Assembly (NCBI GenBank): GCA_003344405.1
Contig: NOWV01000002.1
Coordinates: 496,001-560,000 of the forward strand
Length of the DNA stretch: 64,000 bases
Reading direction: 5' to 3'
Source: Trichoplax sp. H2
Lineage: Eukaryota > Placozoa > Uniplacotomia > Trichoplacea
Below the pieces are notes generated by a model that saw nothing but the letters and a program-made list of their open reading frames with translations, made no database searches and was not told where the DNA came from. Both the position numbers and the translations under genes were made by a program. Of this stretch, positions 35,454 to 51,100 are shown one piece after another; the stretch's first letter is position 1; the number at the start of each line of letters is the position of its first letter.

Positions 35454-38400
35454 TCAGTCATGAACTAAAATGATTATAGTTTTCCACTTTCTAAACTGAG
35501 ATTCTTTTACTGTATTACTGCGGTAAAATGGAGCATGAAAGGTATCAAATGCAGGATCTTTAGGGACTTTTTGCTTCCTGTCTAGAATTTGTATTCTTTA
35601 CGAAGTGAAAACTAAAACTAAAGTAAAGCAAAGAAGTATATTACCACATTAAAATCTAACCTAGGCAATTGAATTAAATTTGACATTTTTAAAGCTATAA
35701 TGCGTGTTGACGATGCAGACATACTCTATTTTTCCGATAAATTTTCCATAATATGATAGATCAACCGCTGGTGTCCTTTTATTATTTTGGTTGATGATTA
35801 AATTGAGAGGTATGCAACCAGCACCTAGAGCAATTGAATTAGAATTTTATAAATTCATATTGCTTTACAAACCTTACTATTGTAACATTGTAAATTCTTT
35901 TACCTTTATAATGTTTGGTGTCGCTCGTTTTCAATATAGCTAGAAGAGTTTGACCGTTTAGGTATTTTAGATCTGAATCTTTGAAGTACTCTTCCTATGA
36001 TTAATACGCACGAGTAAGTTTGAAAATGTTAAAATCGCTTAGATTTAACTTTCTTATAGACTGTATACTGTCCATTCTGAAGCATTAATATTTTAATTTA
36101 TTGCCAATAAGAGAGTAAAAGACCTGAGAGAATTCACGAATTGTCCACTCTGGGCACTGATGACGATCTTCAAATTTTTGTCCAAATCTTGCAAACTGCT
36201 GTTCACGAACATTGAGATTATCAGACCAATAGCTTTTGTTTGGGCCGCTGATAATTGGTGCTAACAAAGAAATAAAGTAACTTATATTTCTAATTAAACT
36301 GTACGATCAATAAGATACTTTTTTTAGTGTTCGTAGCCGATAAAGTTGAAATTAGATTGTATCTGCACTTATGAAAGTATAGACGACTCATTAAAATACA
36401 TGATTTTCATTCTGGTACGTGATAGCTAGAACTATATTGGAATTATAATTTTTTGAGTGAATTTCATTTTTATCAAAAAGTTGCATGTACAAATATGTTA
36501 ATAAATAGAATCAGGTCAAAACTTTGCCCAGTAAGTGTGTTTAATGAGTAAACGTCATAACAGCATTTGATGGCGATAACAAGAAGATGTTAGATCTGTA
36601 TCAGATATCATAAATATTATGAAAATGGAGATGCGACTAAAAATGGAATTAAGAGCTTACAATTTAAGCAATTGGAATGAAATTCCAAAATCAAGCTTTC
36701 CGTAATTTCTTGATGCGATTTTAGCTAAAACATGAATCGAATATGAGGATCAGTTGAGTATCATTTAATGTTATAACTACAGTATTTACTTATATGATTT
36801 TAACGTTATGAAGCACTAACTGCCTACATATATGTAAAACGATTTAGAGCTCGTTTTTAAATTTATGACTAAGAAAATAAAATAATAATTGTCATGGTTT
36901 CAGTATAGCTATTTTATTTGTATAATCTATTTATTCCTAAATGGCTATATTTGCTACGCTGAATTTATTTTGGTATATGAATGATAAGTACCGTCCGTAT
37001 TCATACTAAAACACCATCAACTTATTCAATGGTATTATCATAGATCTAAAATAAAATTTACAATCGAGGCCAGTATTCATTCGAAAGGTGTACAGCATTA
37101 ACCATAAATATAGAAGATGCTTGTAGTTAAGGTCAGTTCACTAATGCTAAGATCAACATAAACTTACTAAAACATGGACACTTATAACTTTTATATAGGC
37201 TAAGTGATCTTTTGGTTTCCAATCTTTAGGGCGTTGTGCTAGAGTAGGTTAAAAAGACATTAATATTACAGCAACATGTAACATAAAATATAAAGAGACA
37301 GTGTATAAGCATATAGGCACTTTACTATCAAGACAGTTAATAGTCCGTAGGGTACCGAAAAAAGTAAATTAATTGCTGATTTCTTTGTTTCAGTACTTAT
37401 AAATGAAGACTGCATTACTTTACAGCTACATGACTAGATTTATATTATGAACCTACATTTTCTAATTGAAAGCCATACTTCAATATTGTTATGATAGATG
37501 TCTGCTTCAAATAAGCCATAAACCGGCAGATGATCGCTTGATTTAACATCCATCGCTGAGCCTGATCAAAATCAAAGAGTAGTACTACTTAAAATGCGAA
37601 ATTAAATAGGCGAAAGATTCACAAGTTACTTGCGATCAATTTAATGATATACTATATTGGACTGATGTGCTACAGCATAATAAAGGCCAATTTTTGGAAT
37701 TTTTCTTCGTCAATTTTATCTGGCAGAAGCAATTATGAATTACATAAAGTACGGTACTTGATGTACAATTTTAGAGGCAGATTAAGACCGAACCTATCTT
37801 GGTAGTAGAGGTGTAAGCTTATGATCCTATAAATGGATTTAATAGCGTTGTGTAGTAACAGTAGTCGCTAATAGATGGTGCAACTGTCCATTTCATTGAT
37901 TTTCCCGATTGATGTTGCGTGAGAATTTGCGAATAGTATTTAAGCTTAATATGCAAAGTAACAAAAGGATTTCGGTAATTTATCGTATACGAGTAAGAAG
38001 TTAGACGGTTTATTATAGTATGCCTATCGCGGGATTCAAGTGAAAAGTTTATAGTATAGACACTACAGAGTACAAATCTTGATATGCAGTTTAAGCTTAA
38101 AGGAGACCAAAAAACAGTTCTACATATACTTTTATCTCAAGATTATATACTTATTAACGATAAGAATAAAGTGGTGATTTTATACTTAAGGTTCTTCTAA
38201 CCGCTTACCATAGCATACAAAAGGTAGCATTAACTATATAATATCGCCTAAATAACACCGATATATTATGCTTATGTGATATTGTAGAAATTGATTAATA
38301 GCAATATCGTTACTTGCCATAAGCTAAACACTTTACTTTCTGCTGTGGATAAGACTTCCATAAAATTCGATCGCACCAAGAATGAGCGTTAACGATGAGC

Positions 38401-41400
38401 TAATATTGTATCGGATCAAAATCCAGTATTATTAAATAAGAAATATGGCTATAATCAAGAATAGCTATCAATGTTAATATGTTGCCTTATCATTGCATAT
38501 ATATTGTATATTTAAGGAAATAAAGACAAGTCAAGAAAGATAATATCCGTCATCAAATATTTCATTCACTCACCTTATTTTTACCTTTATTTTTGTAACA
38601 CATGTAACGGTTGTTTGAACCAACAACCAAGCGATAGGTAGGTGCGAAATCAATTTGCTTTTCCTCTATCAATCACGAATAAAAGGGAATATTGTATTTA
38701 AAAATTGGTGAATGCTAATATAACGGTAAAAAAAAGAAATAATTTGATTTGGAAGCTTAAAGATACTAAAAAGCGACAACTAATTTTAGGTACAACATCT
38801 ATCAATAATATTTATACTCTGATACAGAGGATTAATGGGTCTTTGTGCTATGTAAAATAAAAAAATTTAAATTGAATAAATCAACATACCCCAATCAAAA
38901 AAGATTATTCCATCGCTTTTCTGTTGATTAAGTTGGTCCTTATTCAGAAGGCCTGTAAATTGTTTATTGACCACTTTCTCATTGACTTCCTACACGTATA
39001 GAGTAATTTTATCATTATTATTACGGTTCGATGTCGATAATTATACGTGTTGTACCGTATTTGATCAATTATCATTATGATTCATATTAATTAAGACATG
39101 CAGCTACATCAGTAATGGTAAAAAGATTGCTATCATATCCTGCGACCTTATCTAGAATTTATATTAGCATCAGTATTACAGTGGTAATAATAGCTTTCCG
39201 TAAATTCTATTTTTTCTTATAATAATCAGCCAATTGATTAACTAAAATTAATGGTAATGTTGCAAAATGGAATTGTTTTCATTCATTTTATAGCTTTACA
39301 ACCCTGTATTTTCCTATCTTATTATGCTAGAAATGGATAGTCTATAAGGTTAGCCATAATACCTTCAATATGATTAAACTTACGCTTATATTCGCATCAA
39401 CACGGTAATTTAAATCTCCAAACCAAAATATATGATGAAATTGATGAGTGACATCTTGTAGCTTCGATTGAAAATTTCCTAGGCGCAAATTTTGGGCAAT
39501 TCGTTGAACTTCATCATTTCGCCTATCATTGAAGTGTTAGTCATAGTTGATAAATCTGTTAAAGAAGTTCAGTAAGTTGATTTTCGAAGTTTTCAGGCTT
39601 TTGCTAGATATTCGTATATCTTACTTTACTAGGTTTTCTGCTCTTGCAGCCAAGTGACTATTAATGAAACAAAAATGGGTTTGATGGAGCTGAAAGGAAA
39701 TGGCTACTGCACCTTTGTTGCCTAAAGAAAATATAAGAAATTATTGTTTCACAAAGAATAAGGTTTAGGTGAATTATATCGCACAGATCCAAGGTAGTCA
39801 AGGCGAAATAATAGCATGTAATAATTTACCAAATCTTGGAACTCCAGGTATATTACCAGTTCTAACAAAGTCATGTTTGATATTAGTGATCACTTTATGG
39901 TAATCAAGGCTACAGAATACTGCAATCTTCATTTGAACTAAGCCTAGTGCATCCAGCTATAAAAATAGAAACAGAGATAATTCTTTAATTTACCGCAGTA
40001 GGTTATGTTTTTACAGTCTGTTCCGTTACTTCGAATATTTTTTAGCACTATTTTATTCAGTTAAAAAGTCAAATGAATGTATCCTAATAATTAGACACGA
40101 TATATTTCTGAAATTAGCTGTAATAATGAAAATTCTAATTTATAATATTAGCAAACTGATTTAATATATTTTTAACTATTAAACAAGTCTAGTTTAACAA
40201 ATAAATACTTTATCTTGCATTACTATAAATACTGTATTATTTACTGAGTTTAATATGCATTATATATTATTTAAGGAATTATGCTGCTTTTGTCATCAAC
40301 AAAAATTCTATTTTAGTACACTAAATTTTAGCTTGATGCATACGATTAGCTATGATATATTTAGGTAATAAGTATTTTATCTTATACAAGCTACATCGCC
40401 GGTTCCGTGAATGAATCATTGATCCCCTTAAATTACGTAGCTTAATTTTATATTGATCAATGCTTAAATTAATATTATTGGCAGGTATATTTTATATCAT
40501 AAAGTTTGGCTGAGTAAAATAAGGTTATATACGACGCAAGTTAATATTCTTTAAGACTGTGTGTTCTCATGATATCGAATGCGCATGCAATATTTACACT
40601 ACTAGACATACACACTTGTACGGTATAGTTTTCTCTAGCTGAAAGAGCTTAATATCGTAGCGGCGTCATGTTAAATTTTCGTCATCAATCAACCTCGGGC
40701 TTTAAGTTCAGTAATTTTGCAATGCTATTAATAATGTTATACTGTTATTACTGTACCTTTACACTACGCTACTGTAGATGCTTCTTGCTGCCATACTGAA
40801 TGAAATAATGAACTGTTTTGGCAATTTGAAATAACCAGATACGTGCAGTATATTGCAAAATACTCAACATACTATATTTAAGAAAGGAATTTTCATCAGA
40901 AATTACTTTTATAAACTGAACATTAGAATAAAAATTGTGAAAGAGTAAGGATTCCTCTATTTCAGTGTATCGGCATACAGCTTACGAAAGATCCTAAGTA
41001 ATATACCTACCTTCACGTAAAATTTTGCAGTCATTTGGTTTAATAAATTTTTCACATGATTAGTCCAGGTTGTAAGATTACTCATTCCACTCTCCTGAGT
41101 AATACAAATTACAAATTAATTCATAATTTAATCTAATGTTTTAAAATCTTAATGAAATGTTAATGCAAACTTATCCTATATATTACTCTTTATGTATTCG
41201 TACCTGAGTACCAATAACGTAAATATCATACCCTTCCTGTAAAGATGAAGATATATTGGTGGATCCTTGGCATGTTAGCCAAGGTCGAATATTTGGAGCT
41301 TTAGAGAGATTTCCACCTAACGTTGTTATTTAATACGATTCAAATAAAAGCGAGAATTCCTATTAATAATCGCTTATTTCTATTACTTTTTATCTTTATC

Positions 41401-44400
41401 ATATCTAAAGCCTTACTTATCATCATTAATTTAAATTATTATATACGCTACCCATATTCCATGTGCCAACAAATATTTTGACTTTTGCTTTAGGCGTCAA
41501 ATCACAGCTGAGACTATCTAAAATACCGTAGAATTTGTCCAGATCCTGATATCGTAATAAATCGTATACAAAAGAATGATCAATCAATATGTTAGAGATT
41601 TATTATAGCAGACAATCTCCTCTAAATCAGCTAAAATCTATTTCTATCTTGATTTTTACCAAATGGTTAATATTAACAAATACAGCCATTAATGTACGAG
41701 AAGAGCTAATATCATATTATCACTACATGTTCAATTCATTAATTTTACATTTTTGTCATGGAATTCGATGATTTTTGGCCAATTTTCATGATGGTTTGCA
41801 TAATTAATAAGAATACTTTTTGCACTCTCGTCTTTCTTTACAGTTCGAACTAAAATGAAATTAGTAGCAATAGTTCAGAAAAAATGCTACTAATATTGGA
41901 TTACACTGCAAAAATTGGTAACAATCCTCTAATAAGTATTATGATCTGTAATAGAAGTAAATAATTATGAGATTTTTATTTATACATATTGTCAGAATAT
42001 CTAGCTTCTAATAATTAAATTTATTAATTATTGGTTGCAAACGTTATAAGTTAAGAGAAGATAGAGACATCAATACTCTGCTAAATTTCTTATATCTTCC
42101 TGTAAACTTAAAGGAATCTACTGTATTATCATTTTAATTTATAAAATACAACTGGTTGTCATATATAAAGTCATAGGCTACAGAGATATTATACCTGATC
42201 ACTCTATCTGAGAATCTTATTTCTAATAATAAACTTAAAGAAATCAATTATGCTTATTGCTGTAACTTATGAAATATATCCGACTATTACTTAGAAATTT
42301 ATAAATTAGAAAAATGCTTACTAGTGATGTTGATTATGTCTTAACTAACTGACTTAAACGGGAACTTGAAGCTATCCATTATTATAGTCTCCAGGGCATT
42401 ATTATAAATACTCAAAAGTGCACTGGTTTATTGATATATCTAATAATATATTATTCGAGCTATTAACTTAAGATTTACGAAAATTCCAAGACATTTAGAA
42501 ATTACTTTCTGCAGTTGAAATATCTTCCATCAAGTTGCTACTTTGATGTTTGTCTTGAAAGCTAATGATTGCTGTTTCTAAGTTAGATAAAATAACCATT
42601 GATACATAAATGGTAATATCAGTTTACAACATTACAGAATATAACAATCTAATTTGTTCTACCTTTCCCTAAATTCAACTTTATCAAGACATCATTTCGT
42701 ATGTTTTTGCTAAGTAGCAAAGTTGCATTAGCCTAAAAAAACTTAGTCCATGAGAACACTAATTTAAAGCTATCGTATATTCAATAAATCAAGTTAAATG
42801 AACAGTTTTTGGTTATGATAATGATAAAGCTACTAAACCTCAAAGTTTGGTTGAGGTTCTTGATCCGAGAACAGCGTAGATTCATTGAATGCGAACATAT
42901 TTTGACCTTCATGAGAAGTATCTGGCTCTGACATGGTTTGTATTGGATTCGTATTACGCTCTAACGTAGAAAATTGAAGCTTGTCGTAGTTTTCATTATC
43001 TATGTCTTCATCGTCAGAATTACGATCTGTTCTTTCGGAAATATCAACAAATTCGTAAGATTCTGCATGATTAAATTCGTTGATATTTGTAGCGGCTTTA
43101 ACTTCCGTCATTTTATAAAACTAGAAATGGATAAAATTTATAACATATCAAATATCATCAACTATGCTTTAAATCACAATTTTATTTAGAATTTTTATTT
43201 GATTACGGCTAATAATCTTTGAAAGCATTATAAATATAAATCACTGTCTATATCATAAGTGAAAGGTTTATGTATATTAAAATTAATGGAAAGACCAATT
43301 TGATATGTGATTCATTCGATCACAACTATAAAATTTTTAAGCTTAAAGTATAAAACTAATATTGCTTAATCGTAGAGAGAGTCTATACATGCAGTAAAAA
43401 ATAACGATGAAAGCATAAATTATAACAGAAATTATACAGGAAAATATATTTTCTTTTAAGATTTGATGTGACAATTTTAAAAATTATATAAAGCTAATAT
43501 CAGTACATTCTCGCAGAAGAGCAGACATTTATTAAAGTGGGATAATTTACGCAATATTTATCAGTAATTGTATACAGTCTTCGCTATTTCCTACAATGAT
43601 TTAATATTATATAGCCTGTTTATGGTATATGATGTATCTAATTTTACAATCCTGTTATCTGCATGTGTTCTCACTCTAAAATTATAAATACTGATGATTT
43701 CTGCCTCAGATTTGTTTTGTTGCACTTGTTGGTGTTAGTATCTACTCACGTTACTTCACGACAGCTTACACGCTGATCTACTAGAAACTACCACACTGAA
43801 CCTAGTTATTCTCTACAATAAATATCTCTTTTTCTAATAATCCCCGTATCATTATTGTGAAATGCCTAAGGAGTCCACATCCGCAGACTCTTTGAACCCT
43901 CCATCGCAGTAATCATTGCTACGAATTTTATTTGTCTTAGTGGTTTAATTACATAAATTGGTAAAGATTGAATATACAGTATATCAACCATCATACGTAC
44001 TTTCTTATGGATTTCTGTTATGAGATTTTTGCAGACCTCAAACTGGCATACCATGTCACCTAATGTCATTTGACGGTTTTTCCATTCATCAGTACGGGTA
44101 AGAAACTTGCAGGGAATTTCCGATGGCTATAATCATAAGTACGTATACACTTAAAATAAAAGCTCTCATGATATTGATAGATAAAGCCAAAATTTTTATT
44201 AAAGCTTGCGATAGAGAAATTTGGACATGGTTAGTTATTTCGATAAAATTATAAACTAGTACTCCGTTATTCATCATAAATATTAATTATTTTATTCTGT
44301 TTTGAGTACAGTATGATATTAATTATTTTTAATCATTAATTTAAAAATTCCTTTCATTCTTACTTCTGTTAACCGCATAAGTACTTGCTCTAGATTCTTC

Positions 44401-47400
44401 AGATAGTTATAATATCCATCCATTTCCCTATCAGATGAGGATATTTTACAAAAATATTGTATCATGAAATCTTAATTCTAATAAAATAGAGGTATAGGCA
44501 TTCATTATATATGAAATAAGATGGTTGATAAACTTATGTTCATGGGCAAAGATTTAAAAGTCTAATTTAATATTAAATTCAGAATATTTAAAATGCATCG
44601 TTTGAACTACCGATAGTTATAATATGAAAATTTGTAAACTAATATGCTAAAGATATTTTATTTAGTTGAAGTATTGCACATAAATTACTTTTTATATAAG
44701 CTCCTTAAAAGGTGATATAGCATATTAATTTCTGAAGATCCTGTGCTTATACTAAACTAGCTAAATTCTTCTGTGGGGCATACTTATCATCTACAGTAAG
44801 CATTTCAGGAAGGCATTGTTGCGTACTCTAATTTGTAAATTTTGATAAGTATTCTGATTTACGTAAGGATTATGTATATTTAGCATATAAGCCATTTGAA
44901 GTACTCAACAAAATTATACGGGATAGTATATTTATAAAATGAGGATATTTAAATTTTAGGCTATATTAGGTCTCATATAATACACTAAAGCGTGACATCG
45001 CAAATACAGATGTGGTTTAGTTCTAGATCATGTCAATATTACGAACTTACTTATTTACTTTACTAGCTAAGGATAGCAAAAGCGTCTCAAGGCGTTCACA
45101 CGATAATTCTCCATTTTGAATACCTTCGACGTCTTTGTTAATGCCTTGCCTGAAATAGTCCTGCAGTAGTTGTGTCTCCTGGTAACCATATCTAATTGTA
45201 GGAAATAAATAAATAATGCTATGTAGTAAATCACTATGTATATTCGATGTCATCTCGAAAAAGCTATAAATTCAGCAATGTAATAGGGGAGACATGATTT
45301 ACGTATTTATGAACCCTGGATGAATTATCTAATAGGATGTATCAAACTTTATTTTTAAAAGCGTATTATTGATCACAACAGTTTCTAGAAAACTTTAATA
45401 AGGGCCTACATCCACAATTATGATTAATTTTCCGATAACTCGATAAGCTTTGAATATATCAGTGGCGAAGTATCGTTATTTATTAAGTTGTATCTAGCAA
45501 GTTATAATCCCAAAATTGACTGTATTGTAGGTAAATTCTCTGATTATGAATAGCTATGTTATTGCTACCGAAATAAGCTTTACGTAAGTATAAATACTAA
45601 ATTCTTACGATAATCTTCCAAATTGTCTATGAGCTTCCTCAAAAACTTCATTATGATGCCGGTTGGAAGAAATACCTATACAATTTTAATATACCCAATT
45701 AAGTTAGAAAGCTGGTAGAAAATAACATGAATAGAACATTGGGTCATGCTATTGCTGCAACCATACGAATAGAAGTATATGTTCCAATACATATAGGCAT
45801 GGGTATAATTCGGATAACTAATCAAACTATTTCATTACCAATTGTCAACTGACAAAATTTTAGCCCAGTAAACGAAAGTGTGGCGAGAATCGATCAGTTG
45901 ACATATAATAATTTACTGTTAATCGATAACATTTAATTTCTAGCGAAGTTAGAAAATACGAACTAGCTGAAAGTTATGATTATAAAGTGATCATGAGTTT
46001 AGAAATCTTACAAAATCACAAAAACGTTGGTTATTCTATAAAATTCTCAAATTTGCAAATAAGTGGAACTTATGAAAGTAGACTACTGCAATAAATGAAG
46101 ATATGATTCACCAAAAGTATTCAAGAAAGAATATTAATAAGTAGTGACGGTTAGAGTTGAGCAATGCCTCAAATGATAAAACCGAGTTGTCCATAGCAAT
46201 CAACTATTGTACTGGTATATTCAGGATTAGAGACCGGATCAACCGAAGCTAATAATGAACTTAGTAGAATAATTTAATTTATTTTGAACTATAAATAGCG
46301 GACAATGAAGCTGACCAATAATGATAAGATCTTGTAAATAGGCTGATAAATAAATCTTTAGAGAGAATGGTAACTTACTGTTTCTAGGAATCTTATCTAT
46401 CCCGTAAACACCCTCCTCACGACGGCGAAAATTCAAAATATCGCTAACGTTGTCAAAAACCAGTTGATTGCCATCATCCTATAGGAATCAATATTAATCA
46501 TAATTTAACCTAAATTATCTACGCAAGGAACTTTATCTCGTATTAATAGCTGCTAAGCTTTGGCTCATGAAGAACTAATGAAGAACAATTGAGAAGACGG
46601 TATGTAATTTATTGTTGAATTTCTGTATATCCTAGTATAAGCTTTTATTTTCACCATATTAACTACGATATTGCTTATTAACTACGGTATTACTGTTAGG
46701 AGGAAATTATTTCCATACCCATGTTGTTGACTAGACATGAATTTGTCGTAGTTATACTATTACTAAAGAATTTAATCAATTTGTTTCACATTAACAATTT
46801 ATTTTTCTTCTCTCTGCTAATAGTTGCTACATATTGATCCCGAAGAGGTAGGTTTCCTTATGTAACAGACTTATACCAGAGCTGAATAAAATAGGCTTAA
46901 AATTGGAATCTGTAGTTAATAATCTTACCGCGAAGCGATCTCCTCGGATGATGTGAATGTGAGGTTTTCTAAAAGCAAGAGAATTCAGTTTATGGGCATG
47001 GCTAGTTTCTTTGGCGTCAAGCTGCTAACAATGTGCAATTATGCTGTAGCAATATACTTCATTTTATTTATTAAATTATCAAGATATTTAAATTACGTTA
47101 TACTTCAAGATAATAGATTTTAGTCGGTGAGGTTGATTACCTTTGATTAGCTGGGGTTTGTTCTCCTTTAATATTTTTAAATGGATTTGTTGAAGTCTTA
47201 ATTGAAGATCCTGGCGTCAATTGTGCATCAATTGATCGAGGCTGATTGTGGGAATTGGTTGGAATAGGCTGAGGTAGTGGACGAGCTTGATGGTGATTTA
47301 AATGTGTTTCTGCTACATTAAGAGGGGTTAATGTCTTAAAGACCAATTTAAAGTTGTCTTTATAATAGGCAGTAACTGAGTTGAGGTCCGTAAAATATTT

Positions 47401-48151
47401 TAAATTTTCTGGGATGCCTCCAGGTTTACTCTTAAAGTAAAATGATGGAATATTGAGATGTTAATATTACATATTATTGCCAAGTACTGACGGTAAAACC
47501 AATACAGTAGTTAAGTTGTCTATTCTAACTCAAAGATATGGAATTCTATGATTTAGATGATCTATTACTTACAACTTCCGGGACAATAATCCTGGTCGGC
47601 GTAATAATAATACGATGATGATAAATTTTCCCATCCCAGCTACGAATCACAAAAAGAAGAGAAATAAAGTTGAGTTCTGGTTGCAGCTTTAGGCGTAACT
47701 TTTACATAACTGGTTCGTATTATTCAGAGTATTAGAGTTAGATAATTTCATCTATGAGATAGATAGATAGATATTTGCTCAGATCATTTAATTAAGCAGT
47801 ATTCCAATTCAGTAGCTGTACAGTACACGTATGTAAGAGCTAAAATTCGAAAGGTTATACGTATACTCGTGTTTTATTTCAGTATTAGCTTGTAACTGGA
47901 CTTTACTATCTGCTAAATTTATTGGTTTAACTTCTATATTTACATGGATTGAATAAATTAGGATAGAAGAAGTTGAGTTGATCGACTTACTAAGCAGTAA
48001 TGGTTAAATCGCCTTTAGCACTTCCGCTAGGCCTAATTACAAATGCTCCCTGCATTTCAGTTGCTTGAACCAGTTCAACAGCTTTTTCGGCAGTAAGCGA
48101 TGGATCATAAGCTTGACATGACAACAACTTGGAATTAATGGTGGAAGCCAT
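35454..48151 (-). CDS. SHIP-like copy A: SH2-domain inositol polyphosphate 5-phosphatase
   Basis: Starts at ATG 48151 with an SH2 domain (exons 47991-48151 and about 47576-47642; GAFVIRPS has the phosphotyrosine-binding Arg). A linker with a PLPQPIP proline motif follows (47145-47430), then helical exons (45050-45190), an acidic exon (42838-43125), a PH-related exon near 41745-41850 and the catalytic domain: [10 protein letters not shown] (41451-41485), YDIYVIGTQ (41203), CFINSHLAA (39646), [12 protein letters not shown] (39401), APTYRLVVG (about 38640), [11 protein letters not shown] (38350) and SSDHLPVYG (37516). A C2-like domain ends the protein (exons about 36100-36240, 35905-36000, 35725-35836, last exon 35454-35577). 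All metal- and phosphate-contacting signatures are kept, so it should remove the 5-phosphate of PI(3,4,5)P3 at the membrane after recruitment by phosphotyrosine. Not every small exon is placed. Confidence 0.88.
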
Positions 48152-51100
48152 TGCTAGCTTGATAGCGTCTTGGATTTCACCAAATGAATCAATTCAATGC
48201 TACTAAATGATGAAGAAGTCATTAAAGTATCCATTTAATTTGATTTTAATTTCAGTATTATATTAAAAGATCAGTTGATAGTGTCAAAAGTTGTTCCATC
48301 TAGATGTCAATATATCATCTCGATCATTTTGCCCGATTCCGACTAAAACAGATATTTAAAACAGACAACTTGAGTAGTAGGATGTATGGAATTTCTGTTT
48401 ATGATTGGATTACACAAACAACAGGTTGTATTAAAATAATGAAAGTCTCAATTGCTAGTCAATATATTAATAAATCAGCAAAAGATAGACAATTTTCTGG
48501 AGGAAAAGTGTATAACCTCGAACTTCCTTAGTGGACCACTAAAGAATGTATTGAAATACGATAAAATTTTTTAATAACTTTCTCCTCTATGATGCAAAAA
48601 TAATCAATTTTATCACTTTCTTCTTTTACAATCAATGTGAATGTTGATCAGGCTAGTAGCTTAAAATACGAACAATATCAGTGGACATAATAGCTGTAAA
48701 ATACTAACAAAATTGATGGCATTCACTCTTAAATTGAACTGCCAGTGTCATAAGCAATAAAGTGCATAATTTCGAGGTGATGCCAAGGTTTACAGTAAAG
48801 TATCTCAAGGATAATCTATCAAGATTTCCAATTCTTGATCAATTTCTTATTACTACATAGATCAGTTCTTCACCTAGAACTGTCTATATTTACATGACTA
48901 CATTTACCTTTACTTCTATGGCTTGTACAAGTAAAGTTTTGTACAGTAGACTCAACTACTTCAGCATACGGGTAGATATTTCGTATACTTCACTGAAGCT
49001 GCTCTATTGCACGTTCTTAGAGTCTAATCTACAAACATAATTGTTTTAGAGGAGGCTGTACTATAAAGTAATTTAGTACTTACGACAAATAAAGACCAAA
49101 ATTACAATTTTATTTTTAGCTTATTCGTCAGTCGAATCCAACAACGAGTCTTGTAAACCGAATTAATAATGAACCATGTCTAATGGAAAGTAAAGAAATG
49201 GTTAAGGATTCGTCATCAACTTTAAGTTTCTGAATCGAAAGTTCTCTTAGTAGTTATTGCCGTGGATAATCCTCAGCAAAGAAGAGTAGATTAGTATACA
49301 AGCTTGGAAAGGATGCCTCAACTCTTTCTATTTGTTGTTCGTGTATATGCCAAAAATAAATAAGAGACATTCTACTCTACTTCCGTGAACAATAACTTAT
49401 CGTTCAGTATAAAAGAAATCATTAGCATCCAATAATATTTAGACAATGCCTTCCCATATTGAAATGTAAATTTTATCGCTAGTCTCTCGGTCCAAAAGGG
49501 AACAATAACTTGTTTAATACATTGAATAACGTTTATAGGAATGAAGGACGGCCAACGTATACTCGTCCATCGGCATTAATTTGATTTTGTAAACCAAAAT
49601 CATGATAATTGACATTAGGGAGTACTTCCCAGGGAAAAATCAAGCTTATAGCATGGGGTTTCTGACTGCTATAAAGCATGACATCAATTTTTACGAAGAA
49701 AATAGATGGATTTAAGGTATACAGGTTGTCATTATGAGTTACATCACTATAGACAATGAATATTAAATATAATAAAATGGAATCCCTAGGTGTCCATCAG
49801 TAACAAAGATATTATCCAACAGCCTACTTAGAACAATTCTTTGACCATAATCGTGCAACATCCAATTAATAGCATATATTATTGACGGGTGGAAAACTAT
49901 AATGAAAAATTAAAATAGTTTCAAGATAGTAATTCATAAAGTTTCAGGGGAAGACGAATCCACATCATTATAATATATTGAACCATTGATCGATGTTGCG
50001 GCAAGTATTATAGAAAAATGAATTACTTGATAATTATGCTAGTGATAGATCACTAGCAATCAGGATCATGATCAATATCAGATCAAGTTTCTTTCCCGAA
50101 ATCGAAACACGATTTAATTACTATTCTTGGTAAATTTCTTTATTATAAGAGCAAAGCACATTTAATCAAATGCTATTTGATGGCTATAATATAGTAGCAA
50201 ATACTCTAACTTACAAATTGTAACAGAATTACCTAATCTTTTTCGGTTACAAACTACAGTCAATATATTAGAAATTACTAGACTTATTTATGCTAATGGA
50301 GAGAATACTTTACATTAGATAGTAATCTTAATATAAGAATATCCATGTCTATTTACTCATCGACAAATAGCCATAGCAATTTTACGCTATCAAAGTCAAT
50401 GACGGCGTAACAATATTTAAAATCGCTGCATAGGCTTTAACCGTTAGAGATCTGCATCTATACTGAAGGTAGCATGCATATGGTTTGCCTTTAGAAATAC
50501 TACGTTCAGTTCTGTGTAGGTGACAAAGTAGGACTCTCATTGAACTCCTTGTATTATCTTTTTCATAAGATAAAGTTTTATTACAAAATACGAGCGAATA
50601 CTTCTATATGGGAAGACCGAGTTATAAATATCATTCTTAATCAAAAATTAGTATCCGCTAATAGGTCTCTATGATCACCAGCATTTTGAATGTAAAAATA
50701 AGATTTATAGGTACTTCTGAGAGTAAAATTACTTTGTATCCATGAACAATTACTACGCTAATTTTCTAATACAAAAAATATAGCACTTGCAAATAGCATT
50801 TATATCGAAAAGGATAAAATATAATTGATCGATTGCAATTTTTGCTCATTTGCACTACCAGAGTAAGATTCAAAACTATTGACCACCATTACCAGCTTAA
50901 TATGATACATAAAATAAAAACCATTCTGTCTTTTACCAGTTTTTAAAAATAATCTGCAAAATTGTTAACTACAAAATCAATATACTTATTTATAAACTTT
51001 AACTGAATGCACAATTAACAATTAATTCTCCTCGCAGTATGCACATATATATGCTTATATTCTCCGTAATATTATCTTTAATACATACATATAAAAAATT

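Noticed and set aside
38590-38670. Whether copy A lost the F-x-PTYR segment
   Set aside because: The frame reads [12 protein letters not shown] at this position, so the segment is present and copy A is judged catalytically competent.
42974-43189. 71-codon plus-strand frame
   Set aside because: It is antisense to the acidic linker exon of copy A, which has better coding character and splice context.
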